Source: an uncultured Verrucomicrobia subdivision 3 bacterium (lineage in GTDB: Bacteria > Verrucomicrobiota > Verrucomicrobiia > Limisphaerales > UBA11358). From it: DNA of 40,855 nucleotides. The stretch spans positions 1 to 40,855 of the forward strand of contig CAIWFB010000053.1 of assembly GCA_903911825.1 (NCBI GenBank). Direction: 5' to 3'. Below, piece by piece: positions 25,201 through 34,800 of the stretch (position 1 is the stretch's first letter; every line of letters begins with the position of its first letter). Both the position numbers and the translations under genes were made by a program. Below the pieces are notes generated by a model that worked only from the letters and a program-made list of their open reading frames with translations, was not told the DNA's origin and searched no databases.

Positions 25201-25460
25201 AGATCGAAGCGCGTAAATTCACGCTCGTCGTCGAGGATAATGGCCGGGGATTTGCGCCGGGGGGCGAGGCGGGGGTGCGGGCTGATCGGATTTCGGCCAG
25301 CTCGGGGCTGGTGAATCTGGAGAAACGGTTAGCCGCAGTCGGCGGGCGCTGTCGAATTTACAGCGAGGTTGGTCGGGGCACACGGGTGGAAATGTCGGCG
25401 CCGTTATCGCCGGGAGCATCGCCAGTTGTGGCGATTGGACGCGAACCGATCGGCGACTAG
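22260..25460 (+). CDS. Propeller-type sensor histidine kinase
   Basis: 1066 residues from the ATG at 22260, which has GGAG seven bases upstream; the frame is open from a GTG at 22203. An N-terminal signal/anchor (about 10-37) leads into a long periplasmic region of two-component-regulator propeller repeats (recurring units such as DGYLWVGTYNGLSRFDG and NGRLWLGTHKGIY). A Y_Y_Y-type domain (about 735-798), one transmembrane helix (about 804-823), a HisKA_3 dimerisation segment with phospho-acceptor H857 in KDIHDDVGAGL, and a HATPase_c domain (ESLNN at 962-966, DNGRGF, GLVNLEKRLAAVGG) follow. It probably senses a glycan or wall fragment and phosphorylates the regulator encoded 75 bp downstream. 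A palindromic site (25418-25435) lies inside its last codons. Confidence 0.93.
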   Translation: MFWPVSPRILPMLLRRLLLTGLTAGLGLILLLRTSAAPTDFLVDDGWNTDKDLPSSTVTSIQQTPDGYLWVGTYNGLSRFDGARFVNFDPVSQPELSQTRVQGLFLDARGTLWINTFRGGLTSYRDGIFRNELPDQTTFDLHTTLVRSTSNLVTFVTQYGEVLRRDPLQSAAAWDIKVPPVERPIYQCADSIGRLWFLSREGHILIFEDGKFSELPEDGGLSGSKIYTLVADSEGQIFAGAENEIARWDGRQFVAITPTNGEADVQPLLIFPTRSGPLWVLDGDRLRKMSGRQWVAEPVQWRGLLGNASGRAMGAHEDREGGMWFNHYGNGLFHVTPDGRYQRLTSQENLPGDRVGAWFQSSDGGIWAGVDHGGLARLRDRRCQVLGAAEGWGARTALSVCEETNGTVWIGTGGGGLCRLQDGKISRYTVGLSASANFVFSISPRGDGGAWLSAAEGEDLYQFNNGQIQRVSWDVHGIKSILTDRAGRVWMGTKSGIAQWDGEQHWLLGTNNATTTPSVRALVETPLGEIWAGADDGTLYRCDQKELRAFRPKDALADQPIYSLIAEADGTIWAGTFRGGLLRFKNGAFSRITAKQGLPVDVIGQLLEDKNGRLWLGTHKGIYSVSKAALNAIADGLTNTLDYVIYGQHDGLPSVECSDGYQPSCWRGANDRLWFTTVRGGVVSVQPDDLLGRSKPSPVLIEEMRVDDEVISLHGGKIVIPPGHSQFDFRFTTLSFDAGDKARFRYRLEKYDANWVNADTLRTAHYGRLLPQKYRFHVIACNNEGVWNEVGATVEFELRPFFYQTAWFSGLTGALVITAVAFTARRLATQKYRRKLARLQQQHAIERDRARIAKDIHDDVGAGLTQITLLTELARREPEQTDTNLERITDSARKLTKAMDEIVWAVDPQHDSFAGLLDYISAYAEDFLRVANIRFRMDVPMPLPELRVDAELRYNLFLALKESLNNTVKHGQATEVWVRLQIEARKFTLVVEDNGRGFAPGGEAGVRADRISASSGLVNLEKRLAAVGGRCRIYSEVGRGTRVEMSAPLSPGASPVVAIGREPIGD

Positions 25461-25463
25461 AGT
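25418..25463 (+). promoter_or_regulatory. Palindromic operator A and -10 box, upstream of the response regulator
   Basis: A perfect 7+7 palindrome ATCGCCA-GTTG-TGGCGAT (25418-25435) is followed after 22 bases by TAGAGT (25458-25463), a -10-like hexamer. It is embedded in the 3' end of the kinase gene and lies 100 bases before the regulator's ATG, so it may give the regulator gene its own promoter. First of five matching sites. Confidence 0.6.
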
Positions 25464-25535
25464 ATGACATCCATGGCTCGCCCCATTTGTCTGACCGTCG
25501 TCGCGTAGCGCTTTGGTAAATTATTTTAGATCTCT

Positions 25536-26195
25536 ATGAGCATTGCTGTTTCCATTGTCGAAGACGACGCCCAGGTGCGTGCGAGCCTGGCGCGGCTCAT
25601 TGACAGCTCGGCAGGCTATCGGTGCGTGAGCAATCATGGCAGCGCGGAACTCGCTTTGCAGGAAATCGGTAAAGTCCGGCCGGACGTTGTGTTGATGGAT
25701 ATCAACCTTCCCGGCATCAACGGCGTGGAATGTGCACGGCGCCTCAAGCCGCAATTACCCGCCACCCAGATCATCATGCTCACCGTGTATCAGAACACGG
25801 AACACATCTTCAATGCGCTGGCGGCTGGGGCTACGGGCTACATGCTCAAGCAGACGCCGCCGGCGGAATTGCTCGCGGCCATCAAAGAAGTTCACGCGGG
25901 CGGCTCGCCGATGAGCGGCCACATCGCGCGCAAGATTGTGCAATCATTCCAGCGGCAGACGCCGATTTCCGATGAAGCGCAAAGTCTTTCACCGCGCGAA
26001 GCCGAAGTGCTCGACCTATTGGCCAAGGGTTATCTTTACAAAGAAATTGCCGAAGCGATGAAGGTGACTTACGCCACCGTGCACACGCACATCCGCCACG
26101 TTTACGAAAAATTACACGTCCGCTCCCGCACCGAAGCCGTCGCCAAGCATCTGGGTCAGAACCGTCCGCGCCGCGAGTTGAACTCCGTTAGCTGA
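25536..26195 (+). CDS. NarL/FixJ-type response regulator with LuxR HTH
   Basis: 219 residues. The receiver domain (1-125) has the acidic pocket EDD (9-11), phospho-acceptor D55 in VVLMDINLPG, Thr in MLTVYQN and Lys in YMLKQTPP. A LuxR-type helix-turn-helix (about 150-210) opens with LSPREAEVLDLLAKGYLYKEIAEAM. It is paired with the upstream HisKA_3 kinase, as is usual for this class. LuxR-type domains bind palindromes of about 18-20 bp, and the five ATCGCCA-N4-TGGCGAT sites in the window begin just before this gene, so it is the prime candidate to bind them and may regulate itself. That link is inferred, not shown. Confidence 0.93.
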   Translation: MSIAVSIVEDDAQVRASLARLIDSSAGYRCVSNHGSAELALQEIGKVRPDVVLMDINLPGINGVECARRLKPQLPATQIIMLTVYQNTEHIFNALAAGATGYMLKQTPPAELLAAIKEVHAGGSPMSGHIARKIVQSFQRQTPISDEAQSLSPREAEVLDLLAKGYLYKEIAEAMKVTYATVHTHIRHVYEKLHVRSRTEAVAKHLGQNRPRRELNSVS

Positions 26196-26199
26196 CTTC

Positions 26200-26244
26200 A
26201 TCGCCAGAACTGGCGATGGTCAAACTTTTCAGAGGGCATATATT
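26200..26244 (+). promoter_or_regulatory. Palindromic operator B and -10 box, upstream of giant repeat protein 1
   Basis: Perfect palindrome ATCGCCA-GAAC-TGGCGAT (26200-26217), extendable to CATCGCCAG/CTGGCGATG. It is followed after 21 bases by TATATT (26239-26244). It begins 5 bases after the response-regulator stop and 104 bases separate it from the chosen ATG of the next gene. Confidence 0.7.
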
Positions 26245-26321
26245 CCTTCCATTGCCCATTTTCCCAATCAGCTGTGAAGTCCTGTGTTTATTGCCCTAAA
26301 TTCCCAACCTTAATCCAGATT

Positions 26322-29300
26322 ATGCAAAACCCTAACCAACCAAAAATGATTCAACGGCGTCTGATGAAGATGCTCACCGCCGCCGCGTTGGCGGTAACCA
26401 CTGTTGTGCCCGCCGTATGGGGTGCCAGCGGAAACTGGACGAATGCGCCGACGAGCGGCGGGTGGACCAATGCTTTGAATTGGATTGGTGGCACAGTTCC
26501 AGGAACCATCAACAACACCGGTAACAACGGTGTGGATTCCACGTCGATCGCTTTATTCACCAATCCAGTTACCACCTTCGGTGGCGTGGTCAATCCCGTT
26601 ATGCCCGATGACGCGACTATTGCCAACGGCAAGGCGCGCATGCTGGGTCAGGTCAATTTCGACGGTCCCATCTGTGGTGCTTACGTGTTTAGTTCAACTA
26701 GCCCTTACGCCGCGCAAGATGCTAACAATCCGGAAACGGGTGTTCTCAGCCTGTGTGTTAACGCGACGACCGGCTCTACCAACGGTTCCTTCATCGGGGC
26801 TGCGGTGACGACACCTCAAACTTTTCTGATTCCAGTTCAGATTCGGCTCCCATCCTCCACCGACGGCACCTATGGGTTTACCAATAATGCCACCAGTCCG
26901 CTGGCCACTTACTTCTTCAACAGCCTTTTCTTGTATCCTGGTGGCACCTCGCGGGGCGTGACGTTTGTCTTTGAAGGCTCCAACACGGGCACCAACACCG
27001 TCGCTACTCTGGCTCAAAGCGTGAATCAAAGCACGGGTAATACCGGCATCCGCAAACAAGGCACTGGCCGATGGATTCTTTCTGGAGCTAATACTTTCAA
27101 AGCTGCAGCTCCGTTGAGTGTTCTGGCGGGCATATTGGAAGTGAAAGACCCCGGTGCATTCGGTCTCGCAAATACGGTGACGGTGACAAACTCCGTGTTG
27201 CAAATAGACGGGGTTTCTTTGAACACCGCCGCCATCACCCTCCAGAACAACGGCACTAACCTGATGGTTGGCAGCGGCACGGTCAACGGCATCACGGTGG
27301 CCAATGTTTTGAACACCACCGCTTATGTGGCTACCACCAGCGCCAGCGATGTCCTGACGATTGGTAATACTCTTAACAAGATCACTGGCGGCGCGGTCAC
27401 CACCACGCTCAACATGTCGGGGCCGGGCACAATGGTGTTTCCCTTCGCGAACAATTACTTGGGCAAATATTCATTGAACACCGGAACCAACCAACTTGCT
27501 GATTTAGGGGCATTGGGATCGGCCGCTAATTATAATTTGAATGCCGGAACGGTTCTGGATGTGACCCCGCTCACGGTCGGCGGCACCTACACTTTGACCG
27601 CCAAGGCGATCAGCGCCAACGGCACGGGCACCGGCGTGGGCACGACCGCTTCGGCCATCAACATTGATCCGACCGGAATCTTTGATTTTGGTTCCAAGGC
27701 AATGACTCTGACCTACAGCCCGGCCACCACCAACGGCGATTTGACGCATCCGGTTATTTACGCACCGCAGGGTGCGTTGAGCTTCAATGGCAACGCCATT
27801 ACCGTGGTCAACGCCGCCAGCCAGCCTTTGAATGCAGGCACTTACAAGATTGTGCAGCAAGCGGGCGGAACGATCACTTCCAGCGGGGCCTTCGTCACAA
27901 TCGTGCTCGGTAACGGGCTGGTGGCGGGCATGGTTGGTGAAATCGTGGCTTCGGGCAATAGTTTGAATCTCCTAGTCTATCCTTATACCCCGAAGGGTCT
28001 AGTCTGGACGGGCAACGATCCGCTTCTGCCCGGCATTTGGGACCGACAAGTCAGCACCAACTTTCTGAATGGCGCCACGCCTTCCGTGTTCAACATTTAT
28101 GACACCGCTCTGTTTAACGCGACCGGCATAGCTCAACCGACGGTCACGCTCGCGTCCACCTTGGTTCCCGGTGGTGTGACGGTGGACACTAGCGCCGGTG
28201 ATTACACTTTGACGGGCAGCGGACAGATTGCTGGCGGCACGATACTCATCAAGAAGAGCGCTGGCACATTGAACCTGAACACGGCCAATACTTACAGTGG
28301 CGGCACGGTTGTCAGCAACGGGGTCATTAAAGTCGGGATTGATAACGCCATTCCGAGCACCGGTCTGGGTGATGTCACGAACGTCAGTCCGGCGGTGATT
28401 GATTTGAACGGATTCGCGGACACCATTGGTGCTCTCAATGGCAACGGAACCATCGACATCACCAGCGGCGGTTCATCTGTTTTGAGCGTGGGCGCCAATG
28501 ACAACAGCGGAACGTTCTCGGGCGTGCTTACGAATTCCTCCGGCACGCTGGGATTGACGAAGGTTGGTCTGGGCACGCAAACGCTCACCCGGTCCAATGC
28601 TTACACGGGCACCACGGATATTGAGCTGGGCACCTTGAAGCCGACAGATCCGTATAGCTTTGGTCCGAGCGCCGCAGTGGTGGTGAATGGCGGCACATTG
28701 GACATGGCGACGAATCTATTTATTGCCAGCTTGGCTGGTGCCGGTGGAACGATTGCGAACAATTCGACTACGACGACCAACACGTTAACCGTCCAAGGAA
28801 CTGCGACGACGAGCTTCGCCGGCTCAATCGTCAACAGCTCGGGCAAGGTTGTTTTGAAAGTGCTCGGTGGCTCGCTGCGAATGATGGCGGCCAATACTTA
28901 TACGAACGGAACAATTGTCGGCAGCGGAGCTACCTTCCTGATCCATAACTCGCCGGCAGCCGTGACTGGTCCACTGATCGCCAGCAACACCGCGACCCTA
29001 GGCCTCTCCGGCGGCAGTTCTTCTCCGGGAACGCCGACCACGGTGACCACGGTAGATGGTGGCACCGTCACCTTTACCTCCGGCGCGGAAGGTGAAATCT
29101 GGGGTAGCCAATTTTTAGGGAGTGCCACGACCACCAATCGGTTTACACAAAACGTGTCGGTCGGTGGGATCGCCTCCTTTTCAAACTTCTTGGGCACGGT
29201 CCAAATCGCCCTCGCTTCCGGCAGCCTGCGTTTCTTCAACGGTGGCGGTGTGAGCGGTGGTGATAACACTATTTTTGAGTTCATCAGTGGTAATGTGCAT

Positions 29301-31682
29301 ACGCGCGACGCCCAGACAGTATCGTTGGGATATGTCAAAGGCGGCAGCAGCACCTGCGGAATCGGCGGCAACGGCACGGCCACCGCGATCAGCAGTTGGT
29401 TGATTGGCGCGAAGAATTTGGATTGCTCCTTCCAGGGCTACATTTCTGGTAGCAACAGTCTGGTCAAAGTGGGCACGGGCAAACTGGTGCTTGATGGTGC
29501 CACGGTGACTACGAATACCGACAGCGCCACCTATACCAATTACACCTACGCTCCGCTGATCACCTATGCTAACAACACCACGGTCAGCAACGGCGTGCTC
29601 GCCTTGGCGGCGCCGAATGATTTGAGCAATTCGCCGCTCATCACTTTGGCGGCCACCAACGCAGTTCTGGATGCATCCAGTATGGGTTACGTCTCGAATT
29701 TCACGGACGTCAATGGTGCGAATGCCGTCTTGGTGACCAACGGAACCTTGACCATTGCGGCCACCACACCTGCCGCCGGAACGCCGCAAGTGCTCGCCGG
29801 TTTTGGCATTGTGAAAGGCAGTGGCGTGACGAACAACGGCACGATCAATCCTGGCAGTGCAACTTTAGGCGGCACGTTGAGCATTTCTAACAGCTTGGCC
29901 ATCAATGCGGGGGCAACCAATTATTTCGACCTATCGGACGACCTCACCGGTTTGGTGAAGCCCAGCGATATGATCGTGGTGCAGGGCGATGTAAACCTGA
30001 CCGGTAACAGTGTCATTGGCATCGGCGCCTTTAACGGCGTGGTGAAAGTTGGCAAATATCCGCTGATCAAATACGGCGGCAGTTTGAGGAACGAAAGCGG
30101 CGTGATCGCGCCCGGAACCACCAGCATCGCCAATCTGTCTTTGGGCGGCATTTTCACGGCCACCTCGCGCGCCACCATGGTCTTGAGCAATGCGCCGGGC
30201 GAATTGGATTTGATTGTGGTCAGTCTAAACACTCAAAATCTGACTTGGACGGGCGATGGCGTCAGCAACTTGTGGGATGTCGTGACCAGCTACAATTGGA
30301 CGAGTGCGGCCACCCCCATTCAGTTCTATCAGCTCGATTTCGTGACCTTTGACAACACCGCCACGAACTTCAATGTGAGTTTACAAGGCACCGTGGTGCC
30401 GAGCGGCATCACCGTCAATAGTTCCAGCAATTACGTGTTTAGCACGCCCGGCACCATCGGTGGTGTGGGCGCGTTGATCAAGACGGGCACAGGCTCTTTG
30501 CTGCTGACGAACGGCGCGAACAGTTACACTGGCGGCACCGTCATCAGCAACGGTTTGTTGAGCGTCGGCACGGATAGCGGCAACAATCAAAACGATGGCG
30601 CGTTGGGTTTTGGTCCAATCACCGTAGCGGGCGGCGAATTACGTTTCGGCGGTAATGGCGGCAATGTGGTGACGCACGTCATCACGAACACCATCGTGCT
30701 GAACGGCGGCTCGATTAAAGCGCAGGATGGCGAGCAGCGCCTGACCAATGCCACTGTTACGGTGGCGGCGGGCGGCGGCTCTTTGGTGACCGTCTTTGCC
30801 ACCAAGAACCTTTCCCTCTACTCGCCGCTCATCGGCACTGGAAATGTCACGGTGTCGGCGGTGCCGGCCGGAACTAACGCGGCCGGTGGTCAGGTCATTC
30901 TTAACAACGCCACCAATACGATCAGTGGTGCGGTCATCATCGCCACCAACGGCAACCTCGCTTTGATTGGCGCGGCGGGCATTTCCAACAGCGTAACCAT
31001 TGATGTGCAATCGGGCGGTGTGCTCGATGTCACCGCTCGCACCGGCGCCATCTTGACGCTGGGCTCCGGCCAGACGCTCAAAGGTAACGGTGTGCTTCGC
31101 GGCAATCTGACCACGCTCAGCGGTTCAACGCTGTCCCCCGGCGCTTCGGCCATCGGCACTTTGATTGTGACGAATGCCGTAACCACAGTGACGCTCGGTG
31201 GGAATACCATCATGGAAATCAATCGGTCGGCCACGCAGACCAGCGATCGTTTATTGGCGACCACCAACATCTTTGGCGGCACGCTCACCGTGAACAATCT
31301 TGGGGCGGCGCTGCAATTGGGCGACAACTTTACGTTGTTCACCAGCGTGACCAACCGGGGCGCATTTGCGGTCACGAATCTGCCCGCCTTGGCGAGCGGC
31401 TTGGGTTGGAGCAATTCGCTGGCGATCAATGGCAAGTTGACGGTGGTCAACGTGGTGAATCAAACGCCCACGAATCTGGTCATGTCCGTGTCGGGCAGCG
31501 TGCTGTCACTCTCGTGGCCGGCGGATCACACGGGCTGGCGCTTGCAGGTGCAGACGAATGCATTGACCAGCGGCTTGGGCACCAACTGGGTCACGGTGCC
31601 CGGTTCCAGCTCGTTCAATTCCACGAATCAAACCATCAATCCAGCCAACGGCGCCGTATTCTACCGGTTGGTCTATCCGTGA
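26322..31682 (+). CDS. Giant secreted autotransporter-associated beta-strand repeat protein 1
   Basis: 1786 residues from the ATG at 26322, which is preceded by AGATT like other genes of this group; ATG 26346 is an alternative. A signal peptide (LMKMLTAAALAVTTVVPAVWG) is followed by a Gly/Asn/Thr-rich beta-helix-like protein. It holds repeated units of the type KxGxGxLxLxxxNxYxGGTxVSNGxLxxG. Three Trp-containing modules (near residues 30, 560 and 1306; for example LTWTGDGVSNLWD) start blocks. No type V beta-barrel is present. The last 175 residues match those of the second giant protein and end in a fibronectin-like segment with LSWPADHTGWRLQVQTN and the terminal FYRLVYP. Probably a surface or extracellular structural protein; the export route is unknown. 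Confidence 0.88.
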   Translation: MQNPNQPKMIQRRLMKMLTAAALAVTTVVPAVWGASGNWTNAPTSGGWTNALNWIGGTVPGTINNTGNNGVDSTSIALFTNPVTTFGGVVNPVMPDDATIANGKARMLGQVNFDGPICGAYVFSSTSPYAAQDANNPETGVLSLCVNATTGSTNGSFIGAAVTTPQTFLIPVQIRLPSSTDGTYGFTNNATSPLATYFFNSLFLYPGGTSRGVTFVFEGSNTGTNTVATLAQSVNQSTGNTGIRKQGTGRWILSGANTFKAAAPLSVLAGILEVKDPGAFGLANTVTVTNSVLQIDGVSLNTAAITLQNNGTNLMVGSGTVNGITVANVLNTTAYVATTSASDVLTIGNTLNKITGGAVTTTLNMSGPGTMVFPFANNYLGKYSLNTGTNQLADLGALGSAANYNLNAGTVLDVTPLTVGGTYTLTAKAISANGTGTGVGTTASAINIDPTGIFDFGSKAMTLTYSPATTNGDLTHPVIYAPQGALSFNGNAITVVNAASQPLNAGTYKIVQQAGGTITSSGAFVTIVLGNGLVAGMVGEIVASGNSLNLLVYPYTPKGLVWTGNDPLLPGIWDRQVSTNFLNGATPSVFNIYDTALFNATGIAQPTVTLASTLVPGGVTVDTSAGDYTLTGSGQIAGGTILIKKSAGTLNLNTANTYSGGTVVSNGVIKVGIDNAIPSTGLGDVTNVSPAVIDLNGFADTIGALNGNGTIDITSGGSSVLSVGANDNSGTFSGVLTNSSGTLGLTKVGLGTQTLTRSNAYTGTTDIELGTLKPTDPYSFGPSAAVVVNGGTLDMATNLFIASLAGAGGTIANNSTTTTNTLTVQGTATTSFAGSIVNSSGKVVLKVLGGSLRMMAANTYTNGTIVGSGATFLIHNSPAAVTGPLIASNTATLGLSGGSSSPGTPTTVTTVDGGTVTFTSGAEGEIWGSQFLGSATTTNRFTQNVSVGGIASFSNFLGTVQIALASGSLRFFNGGGVSGGDNTIFEFISGNVHTRDAQTVSLGYVKGGSSTCGIGGNGTATAISSWLIGAKNLDCSFQGYISGSNSLVKVGTGKLVLDGATVTTNTDSATYTNYTYAPLITYANNTTVSNGVLALAAPNDLSNSPLITLAATNAVLDASSMGYVSNFTDVNGANAVLVTNGTLTIAATTPAAGTPQVLAGFGIVKGSGVTNNGTINPGSATLGGTLSISNSLAINAGATNYFDLSDDLTGLVKPSDMIVVQGDVNLTGNSVIGIGAFNGVVKVGKYPLIKYGGSLRNESGVIAPGTTSIANLSLGGIFTATSRATMVLSNAPGELDLIVVSLNTQNLTWTGDGVSNLWDVVTSYNWTSAATPIQFYQLDFVTFDNTATNFNVSLQGTVVPSGITVNSSSNYVFSTPGTIGGVGALIKTGTGSLLLTNGANSYTGGTVISNGLLSVGTDSGNNQNDGALGFGPITVAGGELRFGGNGGNVVTHVITNTIVLNGGSIKAQDGEQRLTNATVTVAAGGGSLVTVFATKNLSLYSPLIGTGNVTVSAVPAGTNAAGGQVILNNATNTISGAVIIATNGNLALIGAAGISNSVTIDVQSGGVLDVTARTGAILTLGSGQTLKGNGVLRGNLTTLSGSTLSPGASAIGTLIVTNAVTTVTLGGNTIMEINRSATQTSDRLLATTNIFGGTLTVNNLGAALQLGDNFTLFTSVTNRGAFAVTNLPALASGLGWSNSLAINGKLTVVNVVNQTPTNLVMSVSGSVLSLSWPADHTGWRLQVQTNALTSGLGTNWVTVPGSSSFNSTNQTINPANGAVFYRLVYP

Positions 31683-31714
31683 TTTTGGCGCGGGATTAAA
31701 TTGAAAAATCCAGT

Positions 31715-31751
31715 TTACCCAGCTTGCTACGGCAGGCTGGGTAATTTTTTT
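31715..31751 (+). terminator. Rho-independent terminator after giant protein 1
   Basis: A 13-bp stem with one G-U pair (31715-31727, 31732-31744; TTACCCAGCTTGC/GCAGGCTGGGTAA), a TACG loop and seven T. It begins 32 bases after the stop codon and just before operator C, so the two giant genes are separate transcription units. Confidence 0.9.
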
Positions 31752-31756
31752 ACCGA

Positions 31757-31802
31757 ATCACCATAACTGGCGATGGCGAGGCGGGCAGTAAAGACATAAG
31801 TT
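31757..31802 (+). promoter_or_regulatory. Palindromic operator C and -10 box, upstream of giant repeat protein 2
   Basis: ATCACCA-TAAC-TGGCGAT (31757-31774), one mismatch in the left arm. It is followed after 22 bases by TAAGTT (31797-31802), the weakest -10 of the five. The site lies immediately after a terminator, with 105 bases between its right arm and the ATG. Confidence 0.6.
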
Positions 31803-31879
31803 AATCTCACATCCATAAACCTTTTGAACCAAACGTGTCTCTGCGTGCCAAATTTTTGTCCAGTAATCTAAATTAAGTT

Positions 31880-34800
31880 ATGAAAAATCATCGTCTCAAC
31901 CTCCTTCCTTATCTGACGTGCCTGTGCTTGGCCGCAGCAGTAACCATTTTGCAAGCTGCCGATGGCATCTGGACTACCGACGCTGACGGAAATTGGAGCG
32001 ATGTGAATAATTGGAATTTTGCCAGCGGGCCCATCGCCGATGGCAATGGCAGCACCGCCTACTTCACCAACACGATCACCGTTGGGCGCACCGTCACCAG
32101 TGATGCTGTGCGCACGATTGGCAACCTTGTGTTCTCTGGCTCCGGCGCGTTGAACTGGACGCTGACGAATTCCGCCGCTTTCACTTTGGCGACGGGTGCG
32201 GGCATGCCAACAATCACGGTCAGCAGCAACACCGCCACTATCAATGCCTCCGGCGTCGGCCTCGCAGGCACGCAAGGATTGCTGAAGAACGGTGCGGGCA
32301 CGCTTGCGCTGGCTTGGGCTAACAGTTATTCCGGCGGCATGGTAATCGGTCAGGGCCAAGTCAATATCAATACTGTCGGTTCCGGCCAGTTGGGTGCCGG
32401 TAGTGTCACCCTTACGAATGGTTCCATCTTGAGCCTGTATCGCGGCAATGCGGCCGATGACGGTTCGACCGTTTGCGCATTCACCAACACCCTCACCATT
32501 CCATCCGGTCAAACGGGCACTGTTTGGCTCGCCTCTCGCAGTGTGACTGGAAGTGCTGGCAGTGCCTCCGCCGTGACCGGACCGGTCACCGGGGCGGGCA
32601 CCTTAGTTTTACGAGCCAATAATGGCACGCGGGGCGGTTGTGCGTTGAGCTTTCCTGCGTTTACGGGGATCGTCAACGTCACGGGCCGCACCGGTGCAGA
32701 CACGTTCGCCTTTGCGTCGGGATCAGGTTTTCCAGCCTCGCGCCTTAATTTGGCCGCCGGGGTTTACATGTATCAATGGTTCAATCCGCCGAGCACAACG
32801 CCTTTCACGACGGTTCAACCCATCGGCGAATTGTCCGGCGCGGTCGGCTCATCGCTTTCCGGAAATCCAATTTCTGGTCGGTTTGTCAATTGGACAGTGG
32901 GTGCGCTGAACACCAGCTCTACATTTGCTGGCACCATTCGCAATGATACCGGGGCTGCGTTGCTCACCAAGGTGGGCACTGGCACGCTTACTTTGAGCGG
33001 CACGAACACCTACACGGGCGCAACTTTGATTAGCACCGGCGCGCTTTACGGTGTCACCGGCGGTTCCATTTCCAACAGCGCGTCCATCACCGTCGCCAGC
33101 AACGCCACTCTTGGCGTGCAAATCGCCTCGGCTGGCGGCCAGTGGGTGGGGACGAACGTGGTTTTCAACGCCGGATCGAACTTTCTCGCATTTAACTTCG
33201 GCACTGTGGTGCCGAGTGCCACCACGCCGCCTTTATTGATTTTGAATAACTGGACAAACAATGGAACGGTTTACGTCAATGTGTTGGGGGGCAGTTCTTG
33301 GGCACCCGGTGTTTATCCGCTCGCCCGATACACTGGTGCACTCGGCGGTTCCGGAACCTTCGCACTCGGGTCTAGCCTGCCGCTCCGAGTTTCGGCCAGC
33401 GTGAGCAACGACGTTCCCAGTAAGACGCTTTATCTCGTAGTTTCGGCTGTCAATAGCCCGCTGAAATGGGCAGTTGGCAATGCCAGTTGGGACATTGCCA
33501 CCAGTGCCAACTGGCTAGATGCCGCCAGCGTGAGCACGACGTATCAGGAACAGCTCGGCCTCGGTGACCAAGTTTTGTTCAACGACGCGGCCACCGGCAC
33601 CTCGCCTATCACCGTCACGCTGAACACCGGTGTGACTCCGGCCAGTGTGACGTTTAGTAACGTTAGCAAAAATTATGTCCTCGCCGGCGCGAGCAACATT
33701 TTGGGTTCAACCATTCTGACCAAGGCGGGCGCGGGCACGTTGACAATCCAGAACACAAACAGCTTCACGGGCGTAGTTAATGTCAATGGCGGCGTATTGA
33801 ATTTCAAGGGTCTCACCACCAGCCTAGGTGCGGGCACGGCCATCAGCTTCAGCGGCGGCACGTTGCAATATGCTGCGGGCAGTACGGATGATATTTCCGT
33901 CCGCACGGTGACCATCAATGCCGGTGGCGCGACGATTGACACGGCGGGCAACAATGTTTCCTTTAGTAAGCGCATCGGCAATAACGGTGCGGGCGGCCTG
34001 ACCAAGACGGGCAACGGCATCCTGACATTGATTACCAACAGCACTTTCACCGGTAACACCGTGGTGGGTCAGGGCACGCTGGCGCTAGGCGCGAACACAT
34101 CGCTCTCCAACAGTGCGGCGATCATCCTGAGCACGGGCGGCACGTTGGATTCTACTACCACTGGTTTTGGATTTAATCTGAACGGCACGGCAGGCCAGAT
34201 TCTGGCTGGCACCGGCACCAACAACGGCGTGGTCACTTCCGCCGCCGGTGCGACGGTCACGGCGGCCACGAATGGGGTGGCCGGCACGCTGACATTTCTC
34301 AGCGACCTGAATGTGAGCGGCGGCAATTATGTGTTCGATGTTGGCACCGTCTCGCACGATTTACTGGCGGTCAACGGCGCGCTGAATCTGAACAGCGGAA
34401 CGTTTACGATCAATCCGCTGAACACGCTGACCAACGGGGTTTATAAATTAATTTCGTATGCCGGTGGCTACGGCGGCAGCGTGAACAATCTCTCCTTGAG
34501 CGGTGGGCAGGTGAACAAGACCTTCAACTTAAGCGATGCGACCAGTGGTGAGATTGATCTCGTGGTGGGCAGCGCCGGCACCAACAACATCACTTGGGTC
34601 GGTGACGGTGGTGGGAACAGTTGGGACATTGATGGCACGCAGAACTGGTTCGACAATTTTCTCGCCGCCTCGGCGTTTTTTGACAACGGCGACGTGGTGA
34701 CTTTCAACGAGACTGGCACAGCTAATTCGCCGGTGAACATCGCGCTCGCGGTTTCGCCCTCGAAGTTGGTGGTCACCAATGCGAGCCCTTACACTTTTAA

